Assembly: GCF_022271405.1 (NCBI RefSeq)
Contig: NZ_JAJNAL010000002.1
Span: 62,001-126,000 of the forward strand
Source of the DNA: Rhodopseudomonas infernalis
GTDB taxonomy: Bacteria; Pseudomonadota; Alphaproteobacteria; Rhizobiales; Xanthobacteraceae
Direction: 5' to 3'
Length of the DNA stretch: 64,000 nt
The notes under the pieces are model-generated. The model had not been told where the DNA came from and did no database searches. It was given only the letters and a program-made list of their open reading frames with translations. Position 1 is the stretch's first letter, and each line of letters begins with the position of its first letter. This document shows positions 1 to 8,730 of this stretch, piece after piece. The translations under genes were made by a program, and so were the position numbers.

Positions 1-279
1 CTCGCGAAACGCGAAGCGCTCGATATGGCTGACCACGACGGTCTTGAGGGTCGCCAGACTGGTCGCGTCTGCGGCCGTCAGATGGATCACCAGGCACGCG
101 GGCTCGGCTTCCAGCCGTGCCTCGCCCAGGGGAAGTGCGATCCGGCCCTTGACCGGATCGAACTCGGTTTCGAATTTATGCGACCAATGCTTGCAGAGCT
201 GCTGCAAGTATCGGCTCGCATGTGCCGTGCTCACGGTCGCGCGGCTGTTTTGCGTGACGTTGTCCGACTGCAAATTCAT
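1..279 (-). CDS. DUF2218 family protein (3' end beyond window)
   Basis: Reading the minus strand from an ATG at 279 gives 93 uninterrupted codons that run off the left edge, so the C-terminus is missing. The protein begins MNLQSDNVTQNSRATVSTA and has the DUF2218 pattern: an early A-x-RYLxxLCKHWSHK segment, a central GRIALPLGEARLEAE strand, and a late segment on SHIERFAFRE. DUF2218 proteins are small (about 100 residues), so nearly the whole gene is here. Their function is not established; they are often found beside iron-uptake genes, as here, where the next gene on the same strand is a siderophore receptor. No signal peptide is evident, suggesting a cytoplasmic location. Confidence 0.75.
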   Translation of the reverse strand, partial: MNLQSDNVTQNSRATVSTAHASRYLQQLCKHWSHKFETEFDPVKGRIALPLGEARLEAEPACLVIHLTAADATSLATLKTVVVSHIERFAFRE

Positions 280-350
280 CGATGCTTCCTGAGTTCGAAC
301 TGCGAATCCATCGTGAATTCATAGCGCAATCCGCGGGCTGAATTCGGGCT

Positions 351-375
351 GCCCCCTCGGCGGAACCGAAGGGGC
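351..375 (-). terminator. Imperfect GC hairpin between receptor and DUF2218 gene
   Basis: GCCCC-C-TCGG and CCGA-A-GGGGC can pair around a 5-nt loop with one mismatch. It lies just past the stop of the TonB receptor, but no clear T-run follows on the minus strand. It may be a weak terminator or an intercistronic stem limiting readthrough. Confidence 0.35.
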
Positions 376-393
376 ATCGTTCAGGATCGGCGA

Positions 394-2712
394 CTAGAAA
401 TTGAACGTCGCTGACACCATGTAGGTCCGCGGTGCGCCCACCGCGAGATAGCCGCGAGCCGCGGACAGATAGTAGGCCGTATCGGCCACGTTCTCGATCG
501 CCGCCCGCAGCACGGCCGGCTTGCCCGTTGGGCCCGTGAACGCATACCGCGCACCGATGTCGAACCGGGTCCAGTCGGACACAGTCTGCGTGTTCGCCTG
601 ATCGTAGAACACGTCGCCGGTATGGATCACGCGACCGGTCAGCGTTACGCCCGGCGCCATCCAGTGGGGCAGGTCGTACTCGCCGTACAGGTTCAGCGCG
701 GTGACCGGCACGCCCGGAGCGTCGTTGCCGTTATAACGGCCGCCGATCGTGGAAGCCAGTTTGGCATCCATGAGGGTGATGCCGCCGACCAGGCGGACAC
801 CCTTGATCGGTTCGCCGAAAGCGCTCAACTCGATGCCGCGGTTGCGCTGCAGACCGCTGACGGAGAAGATGTTGGTGTTCGGATCGGTGAAGGCGTTCGG
901 CTGTTCGATCTGGAACAGCGAAGCCGTGAGGCCGACGATTCCGAAATCGTACTTGGCGCCGATCTCGTGCTGTTTGCTGACCACCGGCGGAAACACCGTA
1001 TTGCGGTTGTTCGCAAGTGCCGGCGCCGTCGGTCCAGAATCGAGCGACTCGATGTAGTTTCCATAGAATGACAGCTGGTCGGTCGCGCGGATCACCGCGC
1101 CGACGGCCGGACTGAAACGAGCCTCCTGATAGCGCGACGACTCCGTACCGTGCAGGGGCCCCGACGCAGTCACGAATCCTCGCAGCAGGATGTCCTGCCA
1201 GCGACCGCCCAATGTCACGAGCAGCCGGTCGTCGAACAGCGAAAGCGTATCGGATACTGCGACGCTGCGCGCGGTGAGCCGCGATAGCAACGGCCTGTCG
1301 TCGGACTTGGCAAAGCCGCTGGTCTGGAAGCTGCCCTGCGGCAAGCGGATGGGATTATAGATGTTCGTCACGTAACTGAAGGGCGTGAAGCCCAGAGCGC
1401 CGCCGCGGTAGAGCTCGTTGTTCGCTTCGACCGCCGAGACGTTCAGTTGATGCCCGATGACGCCGGTCCGGAACTTGGAACGTACGCCGATCTCGCCGGT
1501 GTATCCCATGAGTTTCTGGGGCTGAACCGCGAGAGAGTTGGTGGCCGTTCCGTTCGCATTGGTGATCCGGTACGAGGACGTAAGGAAGTCTTCGTTGTAT
1601 TGGCTGCCACCGCCGGCGAGGTACATGGTCGTGTCCGGCAGAAGATCGTATTCGGCGCGGCCGGCGATCATCTTGTAGCGGCTGTCGATGAATTCCTCGC
1701 GGCTCGATGTATTGATCCGGCCGTTCTGCGCGGGCGGGATCACGATGTTCGAGACTGCCGAATTGAACAGCGACGTCGGTGCCGTGATGTTCTGAACCGA
1801 GCTGTTCAGATCCAGCGAAGCGCGGAAGCGTTCACCGCGATAGTCGAGACCGAGAGCCGCGACGCCGACCTCGGCCGAGTTGAGATCGAGCGGTGTGTCG
1901 CCTTTGCGGTAGGAGCCGTTGAAGCGGACGCCCCACTCCTTGTTGTCGCCAAAGCGGCGGCCGAGATCGAGGTGGTTCCAGATCTGCGAATTGCTGATGT
2001 AGCTCGTGGTCAGGCGTGTCAGCGGCTCGTCGGTGGCTCGCTTCGGAATCAGATTGATCGTTCCGCCGACGCGTCCGGTGCCGCCGCTCAGCAGTGCGCT
2101 CGGGCCCTTCAGGATTTCGACGCGTTCGATGCCTTCGAGGAAGGCGCGGCGCGGGTTGGCGAGGTAGAACAGGCCATCGTAAGCGGTGTCGAGGTTGGTC
2201 ACCGAAAAGCCGCGGATGAAGAACGAGTCGCGTTCGCTGAAAGGCGGCGCGTCGTTGCGGACCGACGGATCATTGAGGACGACGTCTGCGACGCTGCGTG
2301 CCTGCTGATCCTCGATCAGCTTCGACGTGTAGCTGGTGATGTTGAACGGCGCCGTGAAGACGGAGGTGTTGCCCAACAGGCCGAGCCGAGCGCCGGTGGC
2401 GACCTGGCCGCCGACATAAGGCACCGGAGGCTGCCCGACGGTTGCGGTCTGAGGCGGGAGAGGCGCTGGAAACACCGGCGCGGCGTTTGCCGGGTCGCGC
2501 TGGCGCTGCCGCGTAGCGACCCGGCGCGGATTGGGCGATGCGCGAACGGTGCGACCAGGTGCGCGCTGTCGGACCTGCGGTTGCACGACTTCGATCGGTG
2601 TGAGCGTCGTCGGGTCGCGCGAAGACGGCGCTTGCGCTACCGCGGCTTCGGAAAAAGTCAGGGCGCCGAGGCTCGAGACCAAGAGAGCGAAGGGACCAGT
2701 TTGCTTTCTCAT
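394..2712 (-). CDS. TonB-dependent siderophore receptor (FhuA/FpvA type)
   Basis: 772-residue outer-membrane ligand-gated channel predicted to import a ferric siderophore with TonB energy. An N-terminal signal peptide is followed by an unusual Pro/Arg-rich linker (about residues 30-95). The plug domain (about 110-230) carries the siderophore-receptor features IRGFSV, RVEILKGPSALLSG and GGTINLIPK. A long beta-barrel ends in the aromatic terminus ATFNF expected for BAM recognition. The ATG at 2712 is preferred because GGAG lies 6 nt upstream; a TTG four codons earlier overlaps that site. There is no STN signalling domain, unlike the receptor at 3488-5746. With the petrobactin-type biosynthetic genes and importer nearby, it is the likeliest receptor for the self-made siderophore; substrate is inferred. 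Confidence 0.88.
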   Translation of the reverse strand: MRKQTGPFALLVSSLGALTFSEAAVAQAPSSRDPTTLTPIEVVQPQVRQRAPGRTVRASPNPRRVATRQRQRDPANAAPVFPAPLPPQTATVGQPPVPYVGGQVATGARLGLLGNTSVFTAPFNITSYTSKLIEDQQARSVADVVLNDPSVRNDAPPFSERDSFFIRGFSVTNLDTAYDGLFYLANPRRAFLEGIERVEILKGPSALLSGGTGRVGGTINLIPKRATDEPLTRLTTSYISNSQIWNHLDLGRRFGDNKEWGVRFNGSYRKGDTPLDLNSAEVGVAALGLDYRGERFRASLDLNSSVQNITAPTSLFNSAVSNIVIPPAQNGRINTSSREEFIDSRYKMIAGRAEYDLLPDTTMYLAGGGSQYNEDFLTSSYRITNANGTATNSLAVQPQKLMGYTGEIGVRSKFRTGVIGHQLNVSAVEANNELYRGGALGFTPFSYVTNIYNPIRLPQGSFQTSGFAKSDDRPLLSRLTARSVAVSDTLSLFDDRLLVTLGGRWQDILLRGFVTASGPLHGTESSRYQEARFSPAVGAVIRATDQLSFYGNYIESLDSGPTAPALANNRNTVFPPVVSKQHEIGAKYDFGIVGLTASLFQIEQPNAFTDPNTNIFSVSGLQRNRGIELSAFGEPIKGVRLVGGITLMDAKLASTIGGRYNGNDAPGVPVTALNLYGEYDLPHWMAPGVTLTGRVIHTGDVFYDQANTQTVSDWTRFDIGARYAFTGPTGKPAVLRAAIENVADTAYYLSAARGYLAVGAPRTYMVSATFNF

Positions 2713-2864
2713 GTGATGCTCCAATGCGATCCAGGTTCAATGCGGGTGTGAAGACAGTGCGAAGCGGGCGGCGAGGCCGCGGCCGTTCGTGTTGTGGTTC
2801 ATTGCAGGGAGTGTTCGGCTCCTACGCCTGGACCAGCATCGCGAGCCTCTTTCCGGAATGGGGA

Positions 2865-3350
2865 TCATCGCAGGCGCGCCATGCAATGGGCGTCGACGAA
2901 CGCGCCCTCTCGGAATGTCGCGGCCTTGTGAGTGCCTTCGATCTCGAAACCGAACTTGTCGTACAGAGCCAGCGCAGCGACATTGTCGGTAAACACCGTC
3001 ATTTCGATCCGCTTGATATTCAGCCAGTTGTCGGCGGTATCGATCATCGCGGAGAGCAGCCGCGAGCCGATGCCTCGTCGGGCGTATTCTTCATGCACGC
3101 CGATCCAGAATTCGGCCGCATGCGCGCGGCGCCCATAGAACGGGCGTAATGCGGACGCGCCGACGACGCGGCCATCCAGTTCGGCGGAAAAGTGCAAGTC
3201 TCGCGGCGACTGCGGCTCGAGCCATTTCTTGATGGTGTCGAACGATTCATAGGGGAGGGCGAGCGTCCAAAAGCGGAATGCGTGCTGGTTGACGATCTCG
3301 AAGATGTCGACGGCGTCCTCGCCGCGCATCGCGCGAATGGTAACCTTCAT
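2865..3350 (-). CDS. GNAT N-acetyltransferase, YhhY-like
   Basis: 161-residue single-domain GNAT enzyme that transfers acetyl from acetyl-CoA to an amine. The acetyl-CoA pyrophosphate loop is the R-R-G-I-G-S stretch near residue 93. The C-terminal half (IEMTVFTDNVAALALYDKFGF) closely follows the pattern of E. coli YhhY, an amino-acid acetyltransferase. It sits between two TonB receptor genes on the same strand. Rhodopetrobactins of R. palustris are described as N-acetylated on their polyamine arms, so this enzyme is a candidate for that step. That is inference from position only; a YhhY-like housekeeping role is equally possible. Confidence 0.8.
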   Translation of the reverse strand: MKVTIRAMRGEDAVDIFEIVNQHAFRFWTLALPYESFDTIKKWLEPQSPRDLHFSAELDGRVVGASALRPFYGRRAHAAEFWIGVHEEYARRGIGSRLLSAMIDTADNWLNIKRIEMTVFTDNVAALALYDKFGFEIEGTHKAATFREGAFVDAHCMARLR

Positions 3351-3487
3351 ATTGATCTCCAGATTGGTGGGACGATTGCGCGACGGGCGTGTCGCCGGGG
3401 CGCGGCCGTATCCATCGGGGCTTGCGGCTCCAGCGCGAGTGCGGCTTCCCTGCTATTCTCGTCCCGGTACACGTCGTCGCTCATCGG

Positions 3488-5746
3488 TCAGAAATCGAGC
3501 TTGGCGCTGACCAGGATGGATCGGCCGGGTTCGTACAGAGGCCGCACCACGCCGGTCCCGTATTCCAGGCCGTAAGTGCCGCGCGCTGCGTAGTGTCTGT
3601 TGAACAGGTTCCGCACTTCGCCACGTAGCGTCAGCGACGGCAGGGCGAGTAGGCGGTGCTCGACAAAGACATTGAGAACTTCGTAGCCGTCGAGCTTGCC
3701 GATGCCTGTCGTGGGGTCCAAGAGCTTGTCATTGTCGAGGACGATTTCGACGTCGCCGCCGAACGTCAGATTCCACGACACGATGGTGTGCGCGAATTGG
3801 AATGTCAGGACGTCGCCGATCGGTGCCGTGAGGTACTGGCCGAGATAGCTGTCGGCCGGCCGGCCATCGATTTCCGCCTCGGTGCGCGCGAACCGCACCC
3901 GCGCGAAGCCGCTGCCCCAGTTGTAGGTGCCGCCTACGTGGAAACCCTGCGTTTCCACGTCGAAGGCTCGCAGCGCCAGGGTGGCGGCCCACAAAGGTAC
4001 GCGTGCGTCGTTGACTCGGGTCCGGAATATGCCGGCTTCTGCGCGGAAGTCGCCATAGTAAGCGACGAGACCTGCGGTGTAGTTATCGGACGTGGTCGAC
4101 TTGGGTCCGATGCCGTAGATCCAGGCGGGGTTCTGGACGTAAGTTTCGGCAAGCGGCACGCCGGCCCAGACGTGCGAATATCCGGCCTTGGCGCTGAGGA
4201 AGCTGGTCAGCTCGTATTCGCCGGCGACGTTGCCGCTGAGGCCCTGGTCGCTGGAGCTGAAGCCGTTGACGCCCTTGAAGGTCTGGTGGTCTCCGCGGAT
4301 GCCGAAGGACAGCTTGGTGCGCTGCCAGGGTTTCAGCCGAGCCTGGGCATAGGCGCCGATATTGTCCGCCGTTTCCGCCGTCCGATAGCTTCGATCGATG
4401 TACTCGGTCCGGTCCCGATAGAAATCGATGCCGGTCACGATGTCGCCGATGGACAGGGCGAATTTGTTCTCCAGTCGTCCGTTGAGGCTGTCGCTGATGC
4501 CTGCGCTTGTGTAGCTGTAGGTATCGAGCGTGGCGCCCGAATACTGGTCCACCGTGACCTTCGAGCGATTGTAGCCCAACACGAATTTGGGATCCCACCA
4601 ACCGTCCGGGGATACGTTGGTGTAGGTGAAGACCGTGTTCTGCCGGTCGAGGGTGTATGGGCGCACCAAAGGCGTGGGCTTCCCGCCGAAGATCTGCACC
4701 GCGTTCGCCCGAAACGGGCGTAGGGCATCGTCACGGATCTGCTCGTGGCTGAGCGATACGCGGTGGCCCTCGCTGCTCTGATAGGCGATCTTGCCGAGGC
4801 CGCTCAGAAAGTTCGTAGCGGTGCCGAGAATCTCCTCACCGTTTCCGGCCTTGAACTCGTTGCCCTTGGCGTAGGTGAAGGAGCCGAGGACCTCGAAGCC
4901 GCCTTGGCGGGCGTACGAGGTGAGATTGTTCGTCGAGGTATTGCCATTGAAGTTGAACGTGGACTTGATCGAGCCGCCAAAGCCGTCGTCAGGCAGGAAG
5001 TCGCGCGCATCTTTCGTCACATAAGCGATCGCGCCGCCGAGCGCTCCGGAGCCGGCATCGGCGGGCGCCACGCCCGCATCGACCCGTACGGCCTTGAGCA
5101 GGCTCGGATCGATCATCGTCGTCGCATTGTGGTGGAAGACCTTGTTGTTCTGCCGCGAGCCGTCGATCGACACCGCGAGATTGGTTTCCTCGATGCCCTG
5201 CACATAGAGCTTCTGGGACATCGGCAGCGAGGAGCCGACGATGAGGCTCGGCTCGCCGCGAAACACGCCCTTGAGGTCGGTCGCGTTGCGGCGTTCGATA
5301 TCGACGCTCGTGATGTTGATCTCGCTGACGCCGTCGCGGCCGATGTCTTGTCCTGCGCCGGTCACGTTGATCGTATCCAGCGCGATGCCGCCGCCGGCGA
5401 CCGCGCCGGCGCCGCCAGGGGCGTCGATCGCGACGGTTCGCGGTCCGGTGAAGCGATAGTCGAGGCCGGAGCCGGCGAGGATCGTCCTGAGCGCGGTCTC
5501 GGCTGGATATCGGCCGTGCACCACCTGGGACCTGCCGCCGATCGCGGTCGCTCCCAGATGCACGACCTGGATTCCGGTCGTGGCGGTGAAATCCGCGAGG
5601 GCGGACAGACGCGATTTGGCCGGAATATTGAAATTGTAAGCGACATCCGCCTGAGCCCACGCTTCGGGCACACAGGCAACGGCCAGCGCCATCGCATACA
5701 TCGATGCGCCGCACCTCAGCATGGCAGCGCCTGCGAAATTCCGCAT
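3488..5746 (-). CDS. TonB-dependent receptor with STN signalling domain (FecA-like)
   Basis: 752-residue outer-membrane receptor. A signal peptide ending near AWA is followed by a secretin/TonB short N-terminal (STN) domain (about residues 35-110), marked by IPAKSRLSALADFTATTGI and ALRTILAGSGLDYRF. This domain lets the receptor contact a FecR-type anti-sigma protein. Plug features include LYVQGIEETN and GSGALGGAIAYVTKDA, and the barrel ends in SAKLDF. A fecR gene follows 98 nt upstream on the same strand, so this is the transducing receptor of a FecA-FecR-sigma circuit. Its plug resembles haem/iron receptors more than classical catecholate receptors; substrate uncertain. A second in-frame ATG eight codons downstream (5722) is also possible. 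Confidence 0.87.
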   Translation of the reverse strand: MRNFAGAAMLRCGASMYAMALAVACVPEAWAQADVAYNFNIPAKSRLSALADFTATTGIQVVHLGATAIGGRSQVVHGRYPAETALRTILAGSGLDYRFTGPRTVAIDAPGGAGAVAGGGIALDTINVTGAGQDIGRDGVSEINITSVDIERRNATDLKGVFRGEPSLIVGSSLPMSQKLYVQGIEETNLAVSIDGSRQNNKVFHHNATTMIDPSLLKAVRVDAGVAPADAGSGALGGAIAYVTKDARDFLPDDGFGGSIKSTFNFNGNTSTNNLTSYARQGGFEVLGSFTYAKGNEFKAGNGEEILGTATNFLSGLGKIAYQSSEGHRVSLSHEQIRDDALRPFRANAVQIFGGKPTPLVRPYTLDRQNTVFTYTNVSPDGWWDPKFVLGYNRSKVTVDQYSGATLDTYSYTSAGISDSLNGRLENKFALSIGDIVTGIDFYRDRTEYIDRSYRTAETADNIGAYAQARLKPWQRTKLSFGIRGDHQTFKGVNGFSSSDQGLSGNVAGEYELTSFLSAKAGYSHVWAGVPLAETYVQNPAWIYGIGPKSTTSDNYTAGLVAYYGDFRAEAGIFRTRVNDARVPLWAATLALRAFDVETQGFHVGGTYNWGSGFARVRFARTEAEIDGRPADSYLGQYLTAPIGDVLTFQFAHTIVSWNLTFGGDVEIVLDNDKLLDPTTGIGKLDGYEVLNVFVEHRLLALPSLTLRGEVRNLFNRHYAARGTYGLEYGTGVVRPLYEPGRSILVSAKLDF

Positions 5747-5791
5747 CGTCCGGATGTCCCCCGCGAACCAGGGGACACGCGATCGGCTACC

Positions 5792-5808
5792 CCCGTTTGT
5801 TCAACGGG
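5792..5808. other. Inverted repeat between fecR and receptor gene
   Basis: CCCGTT and AACGGG form a perfect 6-bp stem around a 5-nt loop in the 98-nt gap between the fecR stop and the receptor start. With no T-run it is a poor intrinsic terminator. It could separate fecR from receptor transcription or act as a protein-binding site. Confidence 0.35.
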
Positions 5809-5844
5809 CGGGGAGGGCCAACCCCGCAAAAATACTGGAGAGGT

Positions 5845-6834
5845 TTACCGATAGATCAGTGTCGCGACGCCCGGGATGGACAGGGTCCTCAATCCCAGCG
5901 CACTTCGCAGGGCTTCCAGCACCGCACCCGGTTCATTGGTCCGAAAGGTGCCCGAAAGCGTCAGGCGCTTCAGCTCCGGATCGGTGATGACCACGCGGCC
6001 AGGCGCCATCTTGTCGAGCTCTTCCACGACCTGCGAAAGCGGAGCACGATCGAGGATGATCAGCCCCCTGCGCCACGCGAACATCTGCTCCGGATCGACG
6101 GCGACCGGGGTGCCGGTCGCGTCGTCCCGAAGTGCAACGCGTTGCCAGGCCGTCAGCTTGACCGGATCGCGCCGGCTTTCGAGATCGGATACCGCGACCT
6201 CGCCGCGCTCGACGGTGACGGCGGCTGCCTCGCGATTGACCTCGAACGCCGTGCCGAGCACCCGAGCATCGACACGCCCGGCATGGACGGTGAAGGGCCG
6301 CGCAGGGTCACTGGTCACATCGAACCAGACCCGGCCGCGCAGCATGGTGATCTCGCGGCGATCGCCGTTCATCCGGGTCTTGAGAGCGGTGTCGCCATCG
6401 AGAAAGGCCAGCGTTCCATCGGCAAGGCGCACCTCGCGCCGCTCGCCGGGATAGGTCGCGACATCGGCGAGCGCGCGGTCGATCAAGCCGGGATCTCGCC
6501 ACACGGAAATTCCGCCGGCCAGTGCAACGACGACGACGGCAGCAGCGGCAAGCCTGCCCCCCCAGCTCGGCCATCCGCGCTGCGGTGACGCTGGAATTTC
6601 GGCAGTGCGATGCCAGCCGGAGGCCGCCAGATGAGCGGCGGGCTGATCGAGTTCGCTCCACAAATCCGACACGTCGCGGAATGCATCGCGATGGGCGGGG
6701 TCGGCCATCAGCCAATCCCGGTAAGCCCGCCGCGTATCGTCGGAGGCAAGAGGATTCTGCAGGCGGACGAACCATTCGATCGCTTCCCGCGATATCCGCT
6801 CCCGGTTCTCGCTATCGTCGGATGCGAACTCCAT
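5845..6834 (-). CDS. FecR-family anti-sigma factor / signal transducer
   Basis: 329-residue inner-membrane regulator. The cytoplasmic N-terminus (about 1-85) has the FecR_N pattern REAIEWFVRLQNP and RAYRDWLMADPAHRDAF. One hydrophobic segment (about 93-112) spans the membrane. The periplasmic part has the FecR core (GERREVRLADGTLAFLDGDT, LRGRVWFDVT, RPFTVHAG, VLGTAFEV), followed by a C-terminal STN-like region that docks on the receptor. It should relay receptor occupancy to the ECF sigma factor, whose gene lies unusually far away at 17114-17614. The ATG at 6834 is chosen; a GTG two codons earlier also fits, and neither has a strong ribosome-binding site. Confidence 0.88.
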   Translation of the reverse strand: MEFASDDSENRERISREAIEWFVRLQNPLASDDTRRAYRDWLMADPAHRDAFRDVSDLWSELDQPAAHLAASGWHRTAEIPASPQRGWPSWGGRLAAAAVVVVALAGGISVWRDPGLIDRALADVATYPGERREVRLADGTLAFLDGDTALKTRMNGDRREITMLRGRVWFDVTSDPARPFTVHAGRVDARVLGTAFEVNREAAAVTVERGEVAVSDLESRRDPVKLTAWQRVALRDDATGTPVAVDPEQMFAWRRGLIILDRAPLSQVVEELDKMAPGRVVITDPELKRLTLSGTFRTNEPGAVLEALRSALGLRTLSIPGVATLIYR

Positions 6835-7024
6835 CGCCACAGGTTCTCTCGCACAGGCGTCTGCCCCTCAAGGCAAGTGCCGCTGTTCTATGCCGCACGC
6901 CCGGCGACCCCGGGCGCAGGCGGGGATGGCTGCAAACAGTCGGTCCGGCTCCGCGACGTCATGACTGATCCGGGCCGACGATGGGATCTGCTGCAATGTG
7001 GAATTTTCCCGCGGCATCCTTTCA

Positions 7025-7783
7025 TTACAGGTGATTCAGCACAATCGGCTTCCCGTGATACGTCTCGACCGGCATGTCATAGCCGAAGATCTGCCGCAAG
7101 CTCGCGGTATTCGCGATCAGGTCGGGCGTGCCGCTGGCAATGAGGGCGCCGTTCTTCAACGCCACGATGTAGTCCGCGTAGGTGACGGCCTGATTGATGT
7201 CGTGGAGCACGATCACGATCGCGCGCCGTTCGCTGTCTGCCACTTCCCGGAGGGAGCGCATCAGCTCACGGGCATAAAACATGTCGAGGTTGTTGAGCGG
7301 CTCGTCGAGCAGCAGCCATCGGGTGCCCTGACAGAACGTCATCGCCACCAGCACGAGTTGCCGTTGTCCGCCCGACAGCGTGTCGATGAAACGGTCGGCG
7401 AAGGCGGTCAGGTCGAAGCGTTCGAGCGCGGCCTGTGTCAGCGCCCGATCCTCGTCCGTCGCGCGGCCATTGTTGTGCGGGAAACGGCCGAACGCCACCA
7501 GCTCGCGCACTTTGAGCCGGCTGGCGATCGCGGGGTCCTGCCGCAAGATCGCCAGCATGCGCGCGAGCACCCGGCTCGGCGTGTGGCCGATCGGCAGCCC
7601 GTCGACACTGATCGAGCCGGTCTGGATCGGCTGGAGCCGCGCGATCAGCGACAGCAAACTCGACTTGCCGGCGCCGTTCGGGCCGATCAGTGCGGTGACG
7701 CCGGTTTCGGGAATTTCCAGATTGATATCCCGCAGGATCTTCGCGCCCTGATAGGCGAGCGAGACATTTTTCACGACGATCAT
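7025..7783 (-). CDS. Iron-siderophore ABC transporter ATP-binding protein (FepC/FatE type)
   Basis: 252-residue ATPase of a type II importer. Walker A is GPNGAGKSS (about residue 35), the signature is LSGGQRQLV, Walker B is WLLLDEPLNNLD, and the switch histidine is in VLHDINQAV. It lacks any membrane segment and acts at the inner face of the cytoplasmic membrane. The start at 7783 overlaps the upstream permease stop by 4 nt (ATGA), implying translational coupling. With the two permeases and the binding protein it forms a complete FatBCD/VctPDGC-like importer, a family that includes petrobactin importers. Confidence 0.92.
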   Translation of the reverse strand: MIVVKNVSLAYQGAKILRDINLEIPETGVTALIGPNGAGKSSLLSLIARLQPIQTGSISVDGLPIGHTPSRVLARMLAILRQDPAIASRLKVRELVAFGRFPHNNGRATDEDRALTQAALERFDLTAFADRFIDTLSGGQRQLVLVAMTFCQGTRWLLLDEPLNNLDMFYARELMRSLREVADSERRAIVIVLHDINQAVTYADYIVALKNGALIASGTPDLIANTASLRQIFGYDMPVETYHGKPIVLNHL

Positions 7784-8730
7784 CGCCGGACTCCGTGGAG
7801 AAGCATTGCGAGGAAGACCAGGCCGCCCACGAATTCGATGACGACGCCCAGCGTGGATACGCCGCCTAATCCATGCTGAAGGATGGTCTGGCCGCCGACA
7901 AGCACGATGATCGCCACCAGCGCCGCGACCGGCAGCAGAACCGCGTGTCGACGGGTATCGATCAGCCGTTCGCCGAGAGCCACCACGAGCAGGCCGAAGA
8001 AGGCGACCGGTCCGACCAGCGCGGTGGAGACGGCGACCAGCATGGCGACGAGCATGATCATGCCGGCGACGACGCGCGTCCATTCGAGGCCGAGGCCCGT
8101 CGCGGTGTCGCGCCCGAGTGCGAGAACATCGAGCACGTGGCGCATCCGCCAGGCGATCGCGATTCCGATCGCGGACAACACCCCGGCTGCGACCAGGAGC
8201 TCGCCGTGGATCTTGCCGAAGCCGGCATAGGACGCGCTCTGCAGCAGGGCGAAGTCGTTGGGGTCGATCAGGCGGGCGAGCAGCGACGACAGGCTTCGGA
8301 ACAGAACGCCGATCGTGACGCCCGCCAGCAGCATCAGGATCAGGTCCATCCGCGACCTGAGCAGGGGCAGGAATAGGAGTCCCGCGAGCGCCACCATCAC
8401 GATGGCCTCGCCGGCGAATTTGAGACGCGGATCGAGTGACGCGAAGCCGAGCCCGCCGACCGCGAACACCAGCAGCGACTGGCTGAAGATGTAGAGCGCA
8501 TCTAGCCCCATGATCGACGGCGTCAGGATCCGGTTCGCCGTCACGGTCTGGAACACCACGGTCGAGACCGCGATAGACACCGCCACGAGAACGAGGGCGG
8601 CCAGGCGGATGCCGCGTAGTTCGAGCGCGAACGCCAGATTGCCGCGTAGTCCGATCGTCATGAAAGCGCCGCTGCATGCGAGTGCGATCAGGCCGAGTGC
8701 CGCCAGCACGATCATTGCGCGATCACGCAT
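7780..8730 (-). CDS. Siderophore ABC transporter permease (FatC/FecD type)
   Basis: 316-residue FecCD-family integral membrane protein with about nine or ten hydrophobic helices. Family marks include RLAALVLVAVSIAVSTVVFQT near the N-terminus, the GLEWTRV segment, and VGPVAFFGLLVVALGERL near the coupling region. It pairs with the permease at 8723-9700, overlapping it by 8 nt, and forms the channel through the inner membrane. Both permeases are shorter than FepD/FepG, as in the FatCD/VctDG subgroup that handles catecholate and citrate-catecholate siderophores. Confidence 0.9.
   Translation of the reverse strand: MRDRAMIVLAALGLIALACSGAFMTIGLRGNLAFALELRGIRLAALVLVAVSIAVSTVVFQTVTANRILTPSIMGLDALYIFSQSLLVFAVGGLGFASLDPRLKFAGEAIVMVALAGLLFLPLLRSRMDLILMLLAGVTIGVLFRSLSSLLARLIDPNDFALLQSASYAGFGKIHGELLVAAGVLSAIGIAIAWRMRHVLDVLALGRDTATGLGLEWTRVVAGMIMLVAMLVAVSTALVGPVAFFGLLVVALGERLIDTRRHAVLLPVAALVAIIVLVGGQTILQHGLGGVSTLGVVIEFVGGLVFLAMLLHGVRR

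Noticed and set aside
7784-8677. Apparent 550-residue extension of the siderophore ATPase
   Set aside because: The upstream part is an out-of-frame reading of the permease; the real start is the ATGA overlap at 7783.
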